Origin: Rhodopirellula sp.
Lineage (GTDB): Bacteria > Planctomycetota > Planctomycetia > Pirellulales > Pirellulaceae
Assembly (NCBI GenBank): GCA_002698965.1
Contig: PAAT01000102.1
Span: 1-64,000 of the forward strand
Length of the DNA: 64,000 bases
Direction of reading: 5' to 3'
The notes below the pieces were generated by a model, which was not told the DNA's origin, did no database searches, and saw only the letters and a list, made by a program, of their open reading frames with translations. The translations under genes were made by a program, and so were the position numbers. Each line of letters starts with the position of its first letter. Position 1 is the stretch's first letter. Positions 28,651 to 38,073 of this stretch are shown here, in pieces.

Positions 28651-30195
28651 CTATTGAGCCTTAAGATGATCAAGTAAGTTGGCTGTGATTACCTGTACTC
28701 GTTTGTCTGGCCCTTGAGGTGTGGCACCGTGAGCAGCAGGACGGACATACCCTGGTGGCTCACTCAAACCATCTCCCCACCAGCAACTGGAGGCATTGAA
28801 TACTAAATTCCCCTTTGGGCCGGGGTAAATTGTAGAAGTATAGGTTCCCGTACCTGAACCACTGTTGGTTGTGCCTTGCGCTACGATTTCTAAGCCTGGT
28901 ATATCGGCAGGGTCACCATGCCATTCCCAGCCTACGAGTCCCGGAATCCCTTCTCCCTTCTTCATGCCGGAATTAGCGAACAGCCAGTGATCCGGTTGGG
29001 TGCAAATATAATCCGCCCCGCCCACGACAGGCCCCGTACTGCGAGCTCCAATAAGGTCGGCTTCATTAGGTGCTGTGCGAGGCAGTGTTTCCATAGAATG
29101 GAAAAGGTTGTCCCCAATTTTATCTCTTGGCCCAAACCGATCGACTCTCGAAATGATTCGATTTGGCCTGCCGTCGGAAGAAGGTTTGATCTCGAGTAGC
29201 CCACAACAGGTATTGCCTGAAAGAAACGCCACATTCAGACCGCCTCGAATAGCAGCTCGGACATTATTGAACATAGCCATGGAATAATATTCATCATGGC
29301 CCACTGAAATCAGCGTTCCGGCGCGCATCAAGTCTTGACCGTAGGCGTGTGTGTCGATGTTCGAGCAGTAACTAACGTCGTAGCCTCTGGATTCCATCCA
29401 GTAGGCAATCGGTAGTTCCCAACAAAACCATTCCCCTGAACCTGTGGTCAGCGGTGCGTCAAAGATTTGGCAATACTTGCCATACGGTCGGTCAAAGCTG
29501 ACGTCGACGCCAGCGCCCCAGTACCAAACGGTTTCTTCATTGTCGTAAAGTGAGTATTGGCTTGGCCATCGGTTATAAGCGTTCCAGGTGGTGTCAGAGC
29601 ACTGGAATAAGAAGTCTACTTTACGATCATCTTTGATGATGAACGTAATGTAACTTTGCATTCCGGTTTCGAGCGAAGTAAGTTTGCACAAATAGACCCC
29701 ACTTATCCAATCTTCTTTAATGGTTAATTCGAGGCAGGGCTCCCATTGGCATTCCCGCAACCTGTTATTCCCAATAACAGGGTCATCCTGCGTTTTGCCA
29801 TTAAAGGTTCCTAAATGAGCTATTTTGCGGCCGCCGGTTCCGTTGTAGTATCCGGAGCGATATAGATCGATCGTAAATTTAGAAGCCGGATTACAGGATA
29901 CATGTAGTGAAATTGTTTCGCCTTTGGAGACACTGGTGTTGGAGGCATAGCCCTCAATTGAGGGGCAACGAAACTTTGTATTAGGATCGATCGCAGTTTT
30001 GGATAGCATCCATTCACGAGTTCCGGGATTAGTGTTTTCTTCATGAATTAAGTGAGAATGCCGGCTGGAGAAATGGCCCTCATCTGCAAACACTGTCAGA
30101 GGACCTGAGACCACGCCGGGCAGCAAGGCAGCCGTTCCAAATGAGGCCATTGCTTTAAGGACTTCACGTCGGTTGTTTGGATGGAATTTGGTCAT
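28651..30195 (-). CDS. Tat-exported N,N-dimethylformamidase large-subunit-like protein
   Basis: A 514-residue protein with a Tat-type signal (NNRREVLKAMASFGTAALLPG, about 7-27). An N-terminal Ig-like beta domain (about 55-185; GETISLHVSCNPASKFTIDLYRSGYY) is followed by the dimethylformamidase beta-subunit-like domain: YDVSYCSNIDTH, LISVGHDEYYS, RGGLNVAFLSGNT and a late GNLVFNASSCWWGDGL. The HDEYYS block is conserved in that family, whose characterised member hydrolyses dimethylformamide with a non-heme iron. Export through Tat would fit a cofactor-loaded enzyme. The natural substrate here is unknown. Divergent from a DUF1501 gene, 134 bases away. Confidence 0.8.
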   Translation of the reverse strand: MTKFHPNNRREVLKAMASFGTAALLPGVVSGPLTVFADEGHFSSRHSHLIHEENTNPGTREWMLSKTAIDPNTKFRCPSIEGYASNTSVSKGETISLHVSCNPASKFTIDLYRSGYYNGTGGRKIAHLGTFNGKTQDDPVIGNNRLRECQWEPCLELTIKEDWISGVYLCKLTSLETGMQSYITFIIKDDRKVDFLFQCSDTTWNAYNRWPSQYSLYDNEETVWYWGAGVDVSFDRPYGKYCQIFDAPLTTGSGEWFCWELPIAYWMESRGYDVSYCSNIDTHAYGQDLMRAGTLISVGHDEYYSMAMFNNVRAAIRGGLNVAFLSGNTCCGLLEIKPSSDGRPNRIISRVDRFGPRDKIGDNLFHSMETLPRTAPNEADLIGARSTGPVVGGADYICTQPDHWLFANSGMKKGEGIPGLVGWEWHGDPADIPGLEIVAQGTTNSGSGTGTYTSTIYPGPKGNLVFNASSCWWGDGLSEPPGYVRPAAHGATPQGPDKRVQVITANLLDHLKAQ

Positions 30196-30329
30196 TGAAA
30201 GGTGTTCTTTTATGAAAGATTAAACGGCGGACACTGTAAGGCGTTAAGTCTGATTGTAAAAGAATCAGGAGGTATTTCACGCATATGTTAAGATATATAC
30301 AGAGTTAATTCCGAAGGGTAAGGGTTAGT

Positions 30330-31745
30330 ATGCAACGACGCGAACTTCTAAAGATGGGGATGTATGGTTTTGGGGCCTTAAGTCTCTCTCAATTCATGCA
30401 GTCGCGTGCTTACAGCACCGATTTGGCAGCTCAACCCGGAATGGGATTGGCAACGGCGGATAATCGCGATGGCGACCGTACGGCAATTATTTTGGTTTGG
30501 CAACGTGGTGGATGCAGTCATCTTGATACCTGGGACCCAAAACCGGATGCTCCGTCTGAATTTCGCGGGCCTTATCAGCCTCTCGAAACTAATGTGCCTG
30601 GCATCCGACTTACTGAACTGTTGCCTCGCTTATCGAAATGCGCTGATAAATATAGTCTCCTTAGAAGTGTTGCTCATACCGGCGGCGGCCACCCGGCTGG
30701 TTCTTTACAAATTCTTGCTGGCGACCCCGCTGCAACAGACAAGACATTGCCTGTCTTGCCCGACTGGATGTCGGTTGCAAATTATCTCAGACACAATCCA
30801 AAACGCGAGATTCCTAATTATATTACTGTGAATCCAGTGGATCGGTACGATTCTTTTACGATCGCTGGAGCGACCTATCTAGGCCCTTCGTATGACCCTT
30901 TTCGCGTGGTTGGCGACCCTAGTCAACCGGATTTCAAGGTTCCTAATATTGGGATTGGAGATGAAGGACTAGCCAGTCGCTTTAAAAAACGACTCGATTT
31001 GAAGCGTGGGCTCGACCGAGTTAAAGCCGAGATAGATCAGGCTGGTGTCATGGAAGCAATGAATGACTTTGATCGTCAGGCACTGAATTTACTGACCAGC
31101 CCCAAGGCACAGGCGGCGTTCGATCTCTCGAAAGAAAAAAGCTCAGTCCGTGAACGCTACGGTAAGAATCAGTGGGGACAGCAGTTGTTGATGGCACGTC
31201 GGTTGGTCGAGGCAGGCGTGGAAATCGTGACAACGGAACTTGATGGCCCGTTGTGCGGGCGGGTTGCTAACTGGGATGATCATGCAGTGAATCATCATGT
31301 GTTTGATGCTTTGGATTTTAGGATGCCCACCTTTGATCAGGCAGTTTCCGCCTTGATTGAAGATATTTATGACCGGGGATTAGATCGTCGAGTGTTAGTT
31401 GTCGTGGCTGGCGAATTTGGCCGCACCCCACGTATTTCTCAGGTCGCAAGCAGCGGTGGTGGCGTTGCCAGTGGTGCCAAAGGAACGATCCAACCGGGAC
31501 GCGACCATTGGCCAAGGGCCAATACCATGTTATTTTCCGGTGGCGGTATCCGAACGGGCCAAATTATTGGTGCCACTGACGCCCGAGGCGAAGATCCTGT
31601 TGAACGCCGCGTAGCCCCCGGCGATTTTCTGGCGACTTTGTATCATCACCTAGGATTGAAAGCGTCGGGGATTTCAGTGCCCGATCAGTCGGGACGGCCG
31701 ATCCCCATCCTTCCTCGCGGTAAAGTGATTTCTGAATTAACTTAG
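30330..31745 (+). CDS. DUF1501 family Tat-exported protein
   Basis: A 471-residue protein whose Tat-type signal is at the very start (QRRELLKMGMYGFGALSLSQF). DUF1501 blocks are QRGGCSHLDTWDPKP, GEFGRTPRISQVASSGGG, GRDHWPRANTM and the ending GRPIPILPRGKVISELT. The first block has Gly-Gly-Cys-Ser where most copies have Gly-Gly-Pro-Ser. It is followed after 43 bases by the M81 gene with no DUF1549/DUF1553 partner nearby, and it faces away from the dimethylformamidase-like gene. Function unknown; periplasmic location inferred. Confidence 0.9.
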   Translation: MQRRELLKMGMYGFGALSLSQFMQSRAYSTDLAAQPGMGLATADNRDGDRTAIILVWQRGGCSHLDTWDPKPDAPSEFRGPYQPLETNVPGIRLTELLPRLSKCADKYSLLRSVAHTGGGHPAGSLQILAGDPAATDKTLPVLPDWMSVANYLRHNPKREIPNYITVNPVDRYDSFTIAGATYLGPSYDPFRVVGDPSQPDFKVPNIGIGDEGLASRFKKRLDLKRGLDRVKAEIDQAGVMEAMNDFDRQALNLLTSPKAQAAFDLSKEKSSVRERYGKNQWGQQLLMARRLVEAGVEIVTTELDGPLCGRVANWDDHAVNHHVFDALDFRMPTFDQAVSALIEDIYDRGLDRRVLVVVAGEFGRTPRISQVASSGGGVASGAKGTIQPGRDHWPRANTMLFSGGGIRTGQIIGATDARGEDPVERRVAPGDFLATLYHHLGLKASGISVPDQSGRPIPILPRGKVISELT

Positions 31746-31788
31746 TGGTTTGGGGCGTGGAACCGAATAAATTGCTGGTGGAGGCGTT

Positions 31789-33252
31789 ATGCGAGTTGCC
31801 CTTGCTAAATATGGTCAGGAAACCAATTCGTTTAGTCTGACGAAAACCACACTGGATACCTTTAGGCAGTTCGGTCTATACGAAAGAGAAGCGGTTCTGC
31901 AGTTTGGAATGTCAGCAGGTCCGTTTGCGGGGCTCTCGAAAGCCTGTGCCGATCGTGGCGTGAACTGGACGCCCATTCCGTTGATTCGGGGATGGGCCGG
32001 CGCTAGTGGAATGATTACACAAGCAACGCATGCGTTCTTTATTGAAAGCATCTGTAGCGGACTTTCCGAAATCGACAACCTTGATGCTGTGTTTCTGGAC
32101 TTACACGGGGCCGCTCAGGCGGAACACCTCGACGATTGCGAAGGGGACGTTATTGAAAAGTGTAGGCAATTGGTCGGCAAGGATGTGCCGATCATCGTTT
32201 CTTTGGATCATCATGCCAACGTGACTGAACGCATGTGTAGAGACGCTAATGCGATTGTGGCTCATCGGACGCAACCCCATGATCCGTTTGACACGGGTTA
32301 TCGGGCAGGTCTTCTGCTGATTCGAGAATTGCTCGGAGAAGTTAGTGCGGTAATGGCCCTGCAAAAGGTCCCGATGATTACTCATCAGGAGCAGTTTCTG
32401 ACGGCTCCCATCGGCCCGATGCGTGAATGGTTCGAAAAAGCAAGAGAGTTTGAGCAAGACCCACGAGTACTGTCTGTCAGTCCGTGTCCGATGCAACCGT
32501 GGCTGGATATTTCTGAGGCAGGGTGGTCGGTCATTGTCGTTACGGATGACGAGCAGGAGTTAGCTACCGGTGTCGCGCAGGAAATGGCCAGTTTTGCCTG
32601 GGATAATCGTCATCGCTTTATGCAGCAGCAGAGCGTCGCTCCTGATTTGGCAGTTCAGCTGGCAATCGAGTCTGACCAGTTCGTGGTCCTCTCCGACACA
32701 GGCGATTCTGTTTTTGGAGGAGCGCCTGGCGATAGCACGATTTTGCTCCAGAAGTTGTTGGACTTAGATTGCCCGCAGGACTGTTTAGTCCCGATGGTGG
32801 ATCGTGAGGTTGTTGCTCAGGCTTACGAGATCGGTATCGGCAATCAGATGACAACCAGGATCGGTGGAAAACAGGATCATGTTTTTAGCCGGCCCATCAA
32901 CGTCGAGTGCGAAGTGCTGGGACTTGGGGGGGGAGTTACGGAAGTTGAAGTGATTGGTAACCATTCGTATGACGCAGGCCGAACGGTCTTGTTACGGGTG
33001 AAGCATGTTTTGATTGCGGTCACCGAAACGGAAGGAATTGGTGGGAATCACCCTGTTTGCTATGAGCAGTTGGGGGTGGATGTGTCGCAGGCGAAGTTGG
33101 CAGTGTTGAAGACAGCCAGTAATTTCCAGTATTACTCGGGATATCAACCACAGATTGTACGTGCGGATACCGACGGAATGACGATGTCGGATCTGGTTCG
33201 ATTGCCATGGACCAGACTGATGAGGCCCATTTTTCCTTTGGATCAGTTTTGA
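31789..33252 (+). CDS. M81 family metallopeptidase (MlrC-like)
   Basis: A 487-residue protein. The start ATG is preceded by GGAGG at about 8 bases. It matches the M81/MlrC family: LAKYGQETNSFS at the start, FLDLHGAAQAEHLDDCEGD, VSLDHHANVTERM, AHRTQPHDPFDTGYRAG, and a C-terminal domain with LSDTGDSVFGGAPGDSTILL. The Asp/His ligands for zinc are present. MlrC acts on linearised microcystin and tetrapeptide products, but homologues occur widely in bacteria that never see microcystin, so a small-peptide or other amide substrate is as likely. There is no signal peptide, so it should act in the cytoplasm. Confidence 0.9.
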   Translation: MRVALAKYGQETNSFSLTKTTLDTFRQFGLYEREAVLQFGMSAGPFAGLSKACADRGVNWTPIPLIRGWAGASGMITQATHAFFIESICSGLSEIDNLDAVFLDLHGAAQAEHLDDCEGDVIEKCRQLVGKDVPIIVSLDHHANVTERMCRDANAIVAHRTQPHDPFDTGYRAGLLLIRELLGEVSAVMALQKVPMITHQEQFLTAPIGPMREWFEKAREFEQDPRVLSVSPCPMQPWLDISEAGWSVIVVTDDEQELATGVAQEMASFAWDNRHRFMQQQSVAPDLAVQLAIESDQFVVLSDTGDSVFGGAPGDSTILLQKLLDLDCPQDCLVPMVDREVVAQAYEIGIGNQMTTRIGGKQDHVFSRPINVECEVLGLGGGVTEVEVIGNHSYDAGRTVLLRVKHVLIAVTETEGIGGNHPVCYEQLGVDVSQAKLAVLKTASNFQYYSGYQPQIVRADTDGMTMSDLVRLPWTRLMRPIFPLDQF

Positions 33253-33268
33253 TTCACCTTGGGGAAGG

Positions 33269-34663
33269 TTACGAGATCAATTCATTAACCACATGGCCGT
33301 GGACATCGGTTAGACTGACGTCGCGTCCCCCAAACCGGTAGGTTAAACGATCATGGTCTAGACCTAGTTGATGGAAGACAGTGGCGTGAATGTCCTGAAT
33401 AAGAAGTGGGTTTTCTACGACGCTATTTCCAAATTCGTCGGTTGCACCGTAGACGGTCCCGCCCTTAAATCCGCCTCCAGCCAAGAAGATCGAATAACCA
33501 TCAACATGATGGTCCCGACCAACCGTATTTGTGATTTGGGGAGTATGGGGTGTGCGTCCCATTTCACCCGCCCAGATGACAATGGTATCGTCTAGTAGAC
33601 CTCGTTGTTTTAAATCTTTGATCAGCCCGGCGACAGCTTGGTCAGTGATGAGTGCATTTTCACCGTGGTGTTTGACTAGCTGGGCGTGTTGGTCCCAAGG
33701 TGAATTGTTGACGTGTGTCAGTGGGCAGGTGATCTCGATAAAACGGACGCCTTGCTCGACCAGGCGGCGAGCTCGTAAACATTGCATCGCATAATATTTC
33801 TGATGTTCATTACTACTGTTGGTTCCGTAGAGTGTATGGATATATGCCGGCTCATCACTTAGATCCGCCAGTCCGGGAATGGAAGTTTGCATCAGGAATG
33901 CTTTTTCATAGTTTTGTATGGCTGCATCAATGACTTCACTTTGGCTTGTTTGTTTACCAAATCTAAGATCTTGCTGTTTGAGGAGTGCCAACTTCTGTTG
34001 TTGAACGGCCCGAGAATCACTGGCGGTAATATTGTCAACCGGCGTCCCTTTGGCCCGCAACATCATGGCTGCATGATTAGCCGGCAGAAAGGAACTACCG
34101 AAATTCTCATATCCACCATTAGGAATCCAGTCATTGTTGAGCAGGACATAGCTAGGAAGATTGTCATTGTCCGACCCGAGTCCGTAGGATACCCAACTGC
34201 CCCAGCTTGGTGCCCGCCCCGTTTCCCGACCCGTATGCATGAGTAACGCTTGTTGGCCATGTAGAGGTTGTTTTCCCACGAGGGACCTCACGACGCAAAG
34301 GTCGTCGGCAATAGATGCGATGTGAGGAAGTAAGTCGCTGACAGGGAGCCCACTTTCTCCCCGTCGTCGAGATGTCCAGCGTTCCCCAAGCCAAACTCTG
34401 CTGGCAGCACTTTGAGATAGCACAGAGACATGTTCGGTTCCAATCGCTTTTCCTTCCTGTTTGGCTAACTCGGGCTTCGGGTCAAAAGTATCGACGTGAC
34501 TGGGGCCACCATCCATGAAGCACAGGATGACGTGCTTCGCATTAGCAGCATAATGAGCCAGTGGTTTCGCATGACTCGCGCGAGCAGCTAGAGAGGAGAA
34601 GGCCATCATACCAAAGCCGATGGATGCATTCTTTAGGAGTTGCCTGCGGTTAATGGGATACAT
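33269..34663 (-). CDS. DUF1501 family Tat-exported protein (class paired with DUF1549/1553)
   Basis: Start chosen at ATG 34663 (464 residues): it puts the Tat signal (INRRQLLKNASIGFGMMAFSSLAARA) at the N-terminus and leaves 16 bases to the upstream gene, while the ATG at 34726 would overlap it. Blocks are MDGGPSHVDTFDPKP, GEMGRTPHTPQITNTVGRDHH and the ending LGLDHDRLTYRFGGRDVSLTD. It shares with the DUF1501 at 12350 the segment SWVSYGLGSDNDNLPSYV and the same C-terminal signature, and like it sits directly after a DUF1549/DUF1553 gene. Function unknown. Confidence 0.9.
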   Translation of the reverse strand: MYPINRRQLLKNASIGFGMMAFSSLAARASHAKPLAHYAANAKHVILCFMDGGPSHVDTFDPKPELAKQEGKAIGTEHVSVLSQSAASRVWLGERWTSRRRGESGLPVSDLLPHIASIADDLCVVRSLVGKQPLHGQQALLMHTGRETGRAPSWGSWVSYGLGSDNDNLPSYVLLNNDWIPNGGYENFGSSFLPANHAAMMLRAKGTPVDNITASDSRAVQQQKLALLKQQDLRFGKQTSQSEVIDAAIQNYEKAFLMQTSIPGLADLSDEPAYIHTLYGTNSSNEHQKYYAMQCLRARRLVEQGVRFIEITCPLTHVNNSPWDQHAQLVKHHGENALITDQAVAGLIKDLKQRGLLDDTIVIWAGEMGRTPHTPQITNTVGRDHHVDGYSIFLAGGGFKGGTVYGATDEFGNSVVENPLLIQDIHATVFHQLGLDHDRLTYRFGGRDVSLTDVHGHVVNELIS

Positions 34664-34679
34664 TTGATTGTTGTCTGAG

Positions 34680-37600
34680 TTATCGGAGATAGATGAATTC
34701 TTTGGTATTGAAGATGGTGTGAGCAATGTCCGCCCAAATCTGATGGTGGTTCATTATCTCCTCTTCGGGGACTTTGAGTAAATTGGAAAGTTTAAATAAG
34801 GTGGACTCCCATGCGGAAAGAACGGCAGGTGAGACGGGCCGACTGTATGCTCGTACTAACATGGCTTCAAGTCTGGCACGAGGCTCTGTATCTTTTCGTT
34901 TTAAGACTTCGTGTCCCCATTGCCTTGCAATTTCAACTGAAAAAGGATGGTTAAGTAGCGTTAGAGCCTGGGCGGGGGTGTTCGTGACATCTCGAGCCCC
35001 AGTTGGTATTTTAGGATCCGGCGAATTAAAAGTCGCTAGAAATTTCGCTGGTTCCATAATGGTGACCTTCGTGTAAATCATGCGACGGCGATTGGCGTCC
35101 ACCGGGCCACTAAATAAACGTTTCATGTCATCTTCGGCTGTTCTGTATGGATCGTGAGGGGCGCCGTAGAGCTGTCGATTTAGTGTTCCGGCGCTGGCGA
35201 GCATCGCATCACCAATGGCTTCAGACTCCAGTCTTCTTGTCGGATAGTGATGTAGGTAGCGGTTGGAGGGGTCAGCCGCAAGTGCTTCGGAATGGACAGC
35301 CCCTGATTGGCGCCACGTCTCGGTCTGTAATAATTCTTTAATCAATGTCTTTGTGGACCAGCCGTTCGCGATGAACCTCAGCGTTAACCAATCTAAAAGT
35401 TCAGGGTGAGACGGTTGGCCTCCGAGTTTACCGAAGTTGCTTGGTGTGTCAACGATCCCCGTCCCAAACAACCACTGCCAGATTCGATTGACGTAAACCC
35501 GCGCTGTGAGTGGATTGTCCGCCGAAGAAACGAGCTCTGCTAGTTCTAAGCGACCACTTCGAGTTGAACGAAACGGAAGTGACTTGTTTTCATCTTCAGC
35601 AAACAAACGAAGGTAGCCGCGTGGCACAGGCTCGCCGAGGTCATAATAGCTACCACGGACGTTGAGACGGTAGTTTTGGCCGACATCATGGTCGGCCATG
35701 CTGTTGACGGTGCGAGGCGGTTGTATTTGTGCCTCGAGTGTCCAATAGTGATCTATCATTGGTTTTAGACGTTCATCGTTGCTGGATTTAGTGATCCAAG
35801 GGGTCTGTAACAGGTTGTTGAGAATTTGGATCTGATCGTCAGTTGCCGTACCGTCCCCCCATGCTTTGACCATGGAAATTAACCATCGCTGATAAAGCAA
35901 GGCAGCTTCAGACTTGCTACTTGGAGGGCCGGATTCGAGCAGGTCGATAAAGGCGGTAAGCCGTTTTTTGGGCGAGCCGGGCCCTTGCGCCATATAAACC
36001 TTACTAATGGAGAACCAACTATTTGGTGAAGTTTCCATCTCTTCGGTGAGTTTAGTCCCTAAGCCCCATCGAGGAGGGAAGTTTGGGTTGCTTGTTTTCG
36101 TAGCGAATTCGAAGAAGATCTTCCTGTCTTCGTCTTTATAAAGGTTTAGTGTTTTCCACGCATAACGATCATTGGCGTAGTATTGTTGTTTCTCACAAAG
36201 AAATGCGTTGTCAATGACGGTGCGTTGTGCGGACAGATCCCCACCAGCAGCCAATGCGTGTAGGAAGACTCCTGAAAAATTATTGGCTAAAGGACTGCGG
36301 AGCGCCCCGTTAAGCTTACTAGACAATCGTGATGTCGCGATGCCGGGCAAAAGTAACGATTTGACAAATTCCTCTCCCTTGTGCATTGTAAATTCGCCAG
36401 ACGCGGGAATTATTTCGATGCCATGGCCATCGGTAAACCATCCCTCGACATTGCCCTTCCGAAAATCGGCTACCGGGATGTAATGGGCCTGGTTGTATTG
36501 CTCAGCTTCCTGATCGGTCGTTTGGTGTTGTTCCCTAAGAGAAACCCATTTTGCCGTAATTTCGGAATCGTCTAGTTTATGGACCTGGTTCCAGGGATGG
36601 TTGATGTCACCGATGGGAAGTTCCGAAGGCGGTTGAATCCGGTCCAGGGTTTCGGTGTTGATATTAGCCCTAAGATCGTCGGTCCAAACCTTAACTAAGG
36701 TATCTCGCAATCTATCTTTTGCAGCCGCCAGCTGTGTTTTGATATTCGCATTTCGACCTGGCAAATCAATGGTGCGGCTAATCCAACGGGAGGACATAAA
36801 GGTACCAGCGAGCGCGTAATATTCGGCTTGAGTGATGGGGTCGAGTTTGTGGTTATGGCATCTTGCACAGGAAATCGTCAGCGCTTGGAAAGTCTTGGAA
36901 AATGCATCGACCTTGTTGTCGATCATCTCCTGATGAATTCCCTCAAACTCCTGACTGTCGCCATGACGGTGTTCACCTAATTGGAAGAACATCGGACCTA
37001 TATGGGATTCGACCAGCTGTAATTTCTTGTTGATACGAGGAGTGGGAAGCAAGTCGCCGGCAATCTGTTCGCGGACTAATTGGTCAAAGGGAACGTCGAT
37101 ATTGAAAGCGCGAATAAGGTAGTCTCGGTAACGCCATGCTCCTTTCGCTGGTACATCCCATTCGTAACCATAAGTGTCGGTGTAACGCACGACATCCATC
37201 CAGTGGCGTGCGAATCGCTCGCCAAAATGGGGGGATGATAAATAATAAGAGATCGCAGTTTCCCAAGCCTGAGGTGAAGTGTCCGTTGTGAAATCGTGTC
37301 TTTCGGTAGCGGTTGGAGGTAATCCGGTGAGGGTGTAGCTAAGCCGGCGGAGGAGGGTGGATTTGTCTGCCGATGGCGCCGGGCTTAAACCTTTCGCGCG
37401 AAGCGCTTCGAGCACAAAACGATCGACGGGAAGTGTTGACCATGTATTTTGTTTTAGCTCAGGGGGAGCGTGATTTTGTAAAGGCTGTAAGCTCCAAAGT
37501 GATTTTCGACTTTGGAAGGCGTCTTCCCAAATCTGTGCTGCAAGTTGTTCCGGGTTGGGGGGCATGTCGCGCGGGTCCGTTGCACCAGCCAGAATCCAGA

Positions 37601-37934
37601 GTTTAAAGTCGTTGATCACCGTGTCGGGAAGTTTTTCTTCCGGGGGCATTTCGAAAGAATCATGTTGCAAGGCGGAATACAAAAGACTTTCTTTAGGATT
37701 CCCGGGGATGACGGCCGGTCCATTATCGCCTCCTTTCCGCAGGGCTTCTCGTGAGTCAAGTGTTAAACCGCCTTTGATGTCTGCTGCGATCGTGCTATGA
37801 CATTCATAACACTTGGCGACGAGGACAGGTCGAATTCGTTTCTCAAAGAATTCGATTTCGGAACTCGTATCTTCGCCAGTGAGAGAATGGCTTAAGACCA
37901 CGTTCAGTAGTAGGGCAACGGCGGTTTTTCTCAT
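34680..37934 (-). CDS. DUF1549/DUF1553 cytochrome c-like protein
   Basis: A 1084-residue exported protein with a signal at about 1-20. CYECH at 42-46 marks the N-terminal cytochrome domain, followed by GGDNGPAVIPGNP and FEMPP typical of it. DUF1549 (about 165-390) includes WMDVVRYTDTYGYEWD and a second heme-type motif in SCARCHNHKLDP. DUF1553 (about 790-1060) contains RVYVNRIWQWLFGTGIV and TRRLESEAIGDAML. The region between them (about 470-640) holds a beta-rich segment unlike the tandem insert of the paralogue at 13811. It is followed after 16 bases by its DUF1501 partner. Role unknown. Confidence 0.92.
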   Translation of the reverse strand: MRKTAVALLLNVVLSHSLTGEDTSSEIEFFEKRIRPVLVAKCYECHSTIAADIKGGLTLDSREALRKGGDNGPAVIPGNPKESLLYSALQHDSFEMPPEEKLPDTVINDFKLWILAGATDPRDMPPNPEQLAAQIWEDAFQSRKSLWSLQPLQNHAPPELKQNTWSTLPVDRFVLEALRAKGLSPAPSADKSTLLRRLSYTLTGLPPTATERHDFTTDTSPQAWETAISYYLSSPHFGERFARHWMDVVRYTDTYGYEWDVPAKGAWRYRDYLIRAFNIDVPFDQLVREQIAGDLLPTPRINKKLQLVESHIGPMFFQLGEHRHGDSQEFEGIHQEMIDNKVDAFSKTFQALTISCARCHNHKLDPITQAEYYALAGTFMSSRWISRTIDLPGRNANIKTQLAAAKDRLRDTLVKVWTDDLRANINTETLDRIQPPSELPIGDINHPWNQVHKLDDSEITAKWVSLREQHQTTDQEAEQYNQAHYIPVADFRKGNVEGWFTDGHGIEIIPASGEFTMHKGEEFVKSLLLPGIATSRLSSKLNGALRSPLANNFSGVFLHALAAGGDLSAQRTVIDNAFLCEKQQYYANDRYAWKTLNLYKDEDRKIFFEFATKTSNPNFPPRWGLGTKLTEEMETSPNSWFSISKVYMAQGPGSPKKRLTAFIDLLESGPPSSKSEAALLYQRWLISMVKAWGDGTATDDQIQILNNLLQTPWITKSSNDERLKPMIDHYWTLEAQIQPPRTVNSMADHDVGQNYRLNVRGSYYDLGEPVPRGYLRLFAEDENKSLPFRSTRSGRLELAELVSSADNPLTARVYVNRIWQWLFGTGIVDTPSNFGKLGGQPSHPELLDWLTLRFIANGWSTKTLIKELLQTETWRQSGAVHSEALAADPSNRYLHHYPTRRLESEAIGDAMLASAGTLNRQLYGAPHDPYRTAEDDMKRLFSGPVDANRRRMIYTKVTIMEPAKFLATFNSPDPKIPTGARDVTNTPAQALTLLNHPFSVEIARQWGHEVLKRKDTEPRARLEAMLVRAYSRPVSPAVLSAWESTLFKLSNLLKVPEEEIMNHHQIWADIAHTIFNTKEFIYLR

Positions 37935-38073
37935 GGGTTTTATTATAGGTGGTCATTGGGGCCTGTGCTTAGTTTTAAGCGTTCAGAGAAGAACTGGGTG
38001 TTCATTGGAACAAATGCGTTGCGATAGCCTAAAATAATGCATTAGGTTTGCTTTAAATAATTGGAATACTTGC

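Noticed and set aside
30406..30831. 141-codon open frame on the plus strand inside the DUF1501 gene at 30330
   Set aside because: It is fully inside a well-supported gene in another frame, and its translation has no recognisable motif or start signal.
33256..33269. ACCTT-GGGG-AAGGT hairpin between convergent M81 and DUF1501 genes
   Set aside because: The stem has only 5 pairs and no T-run; too weak to call a terminator.
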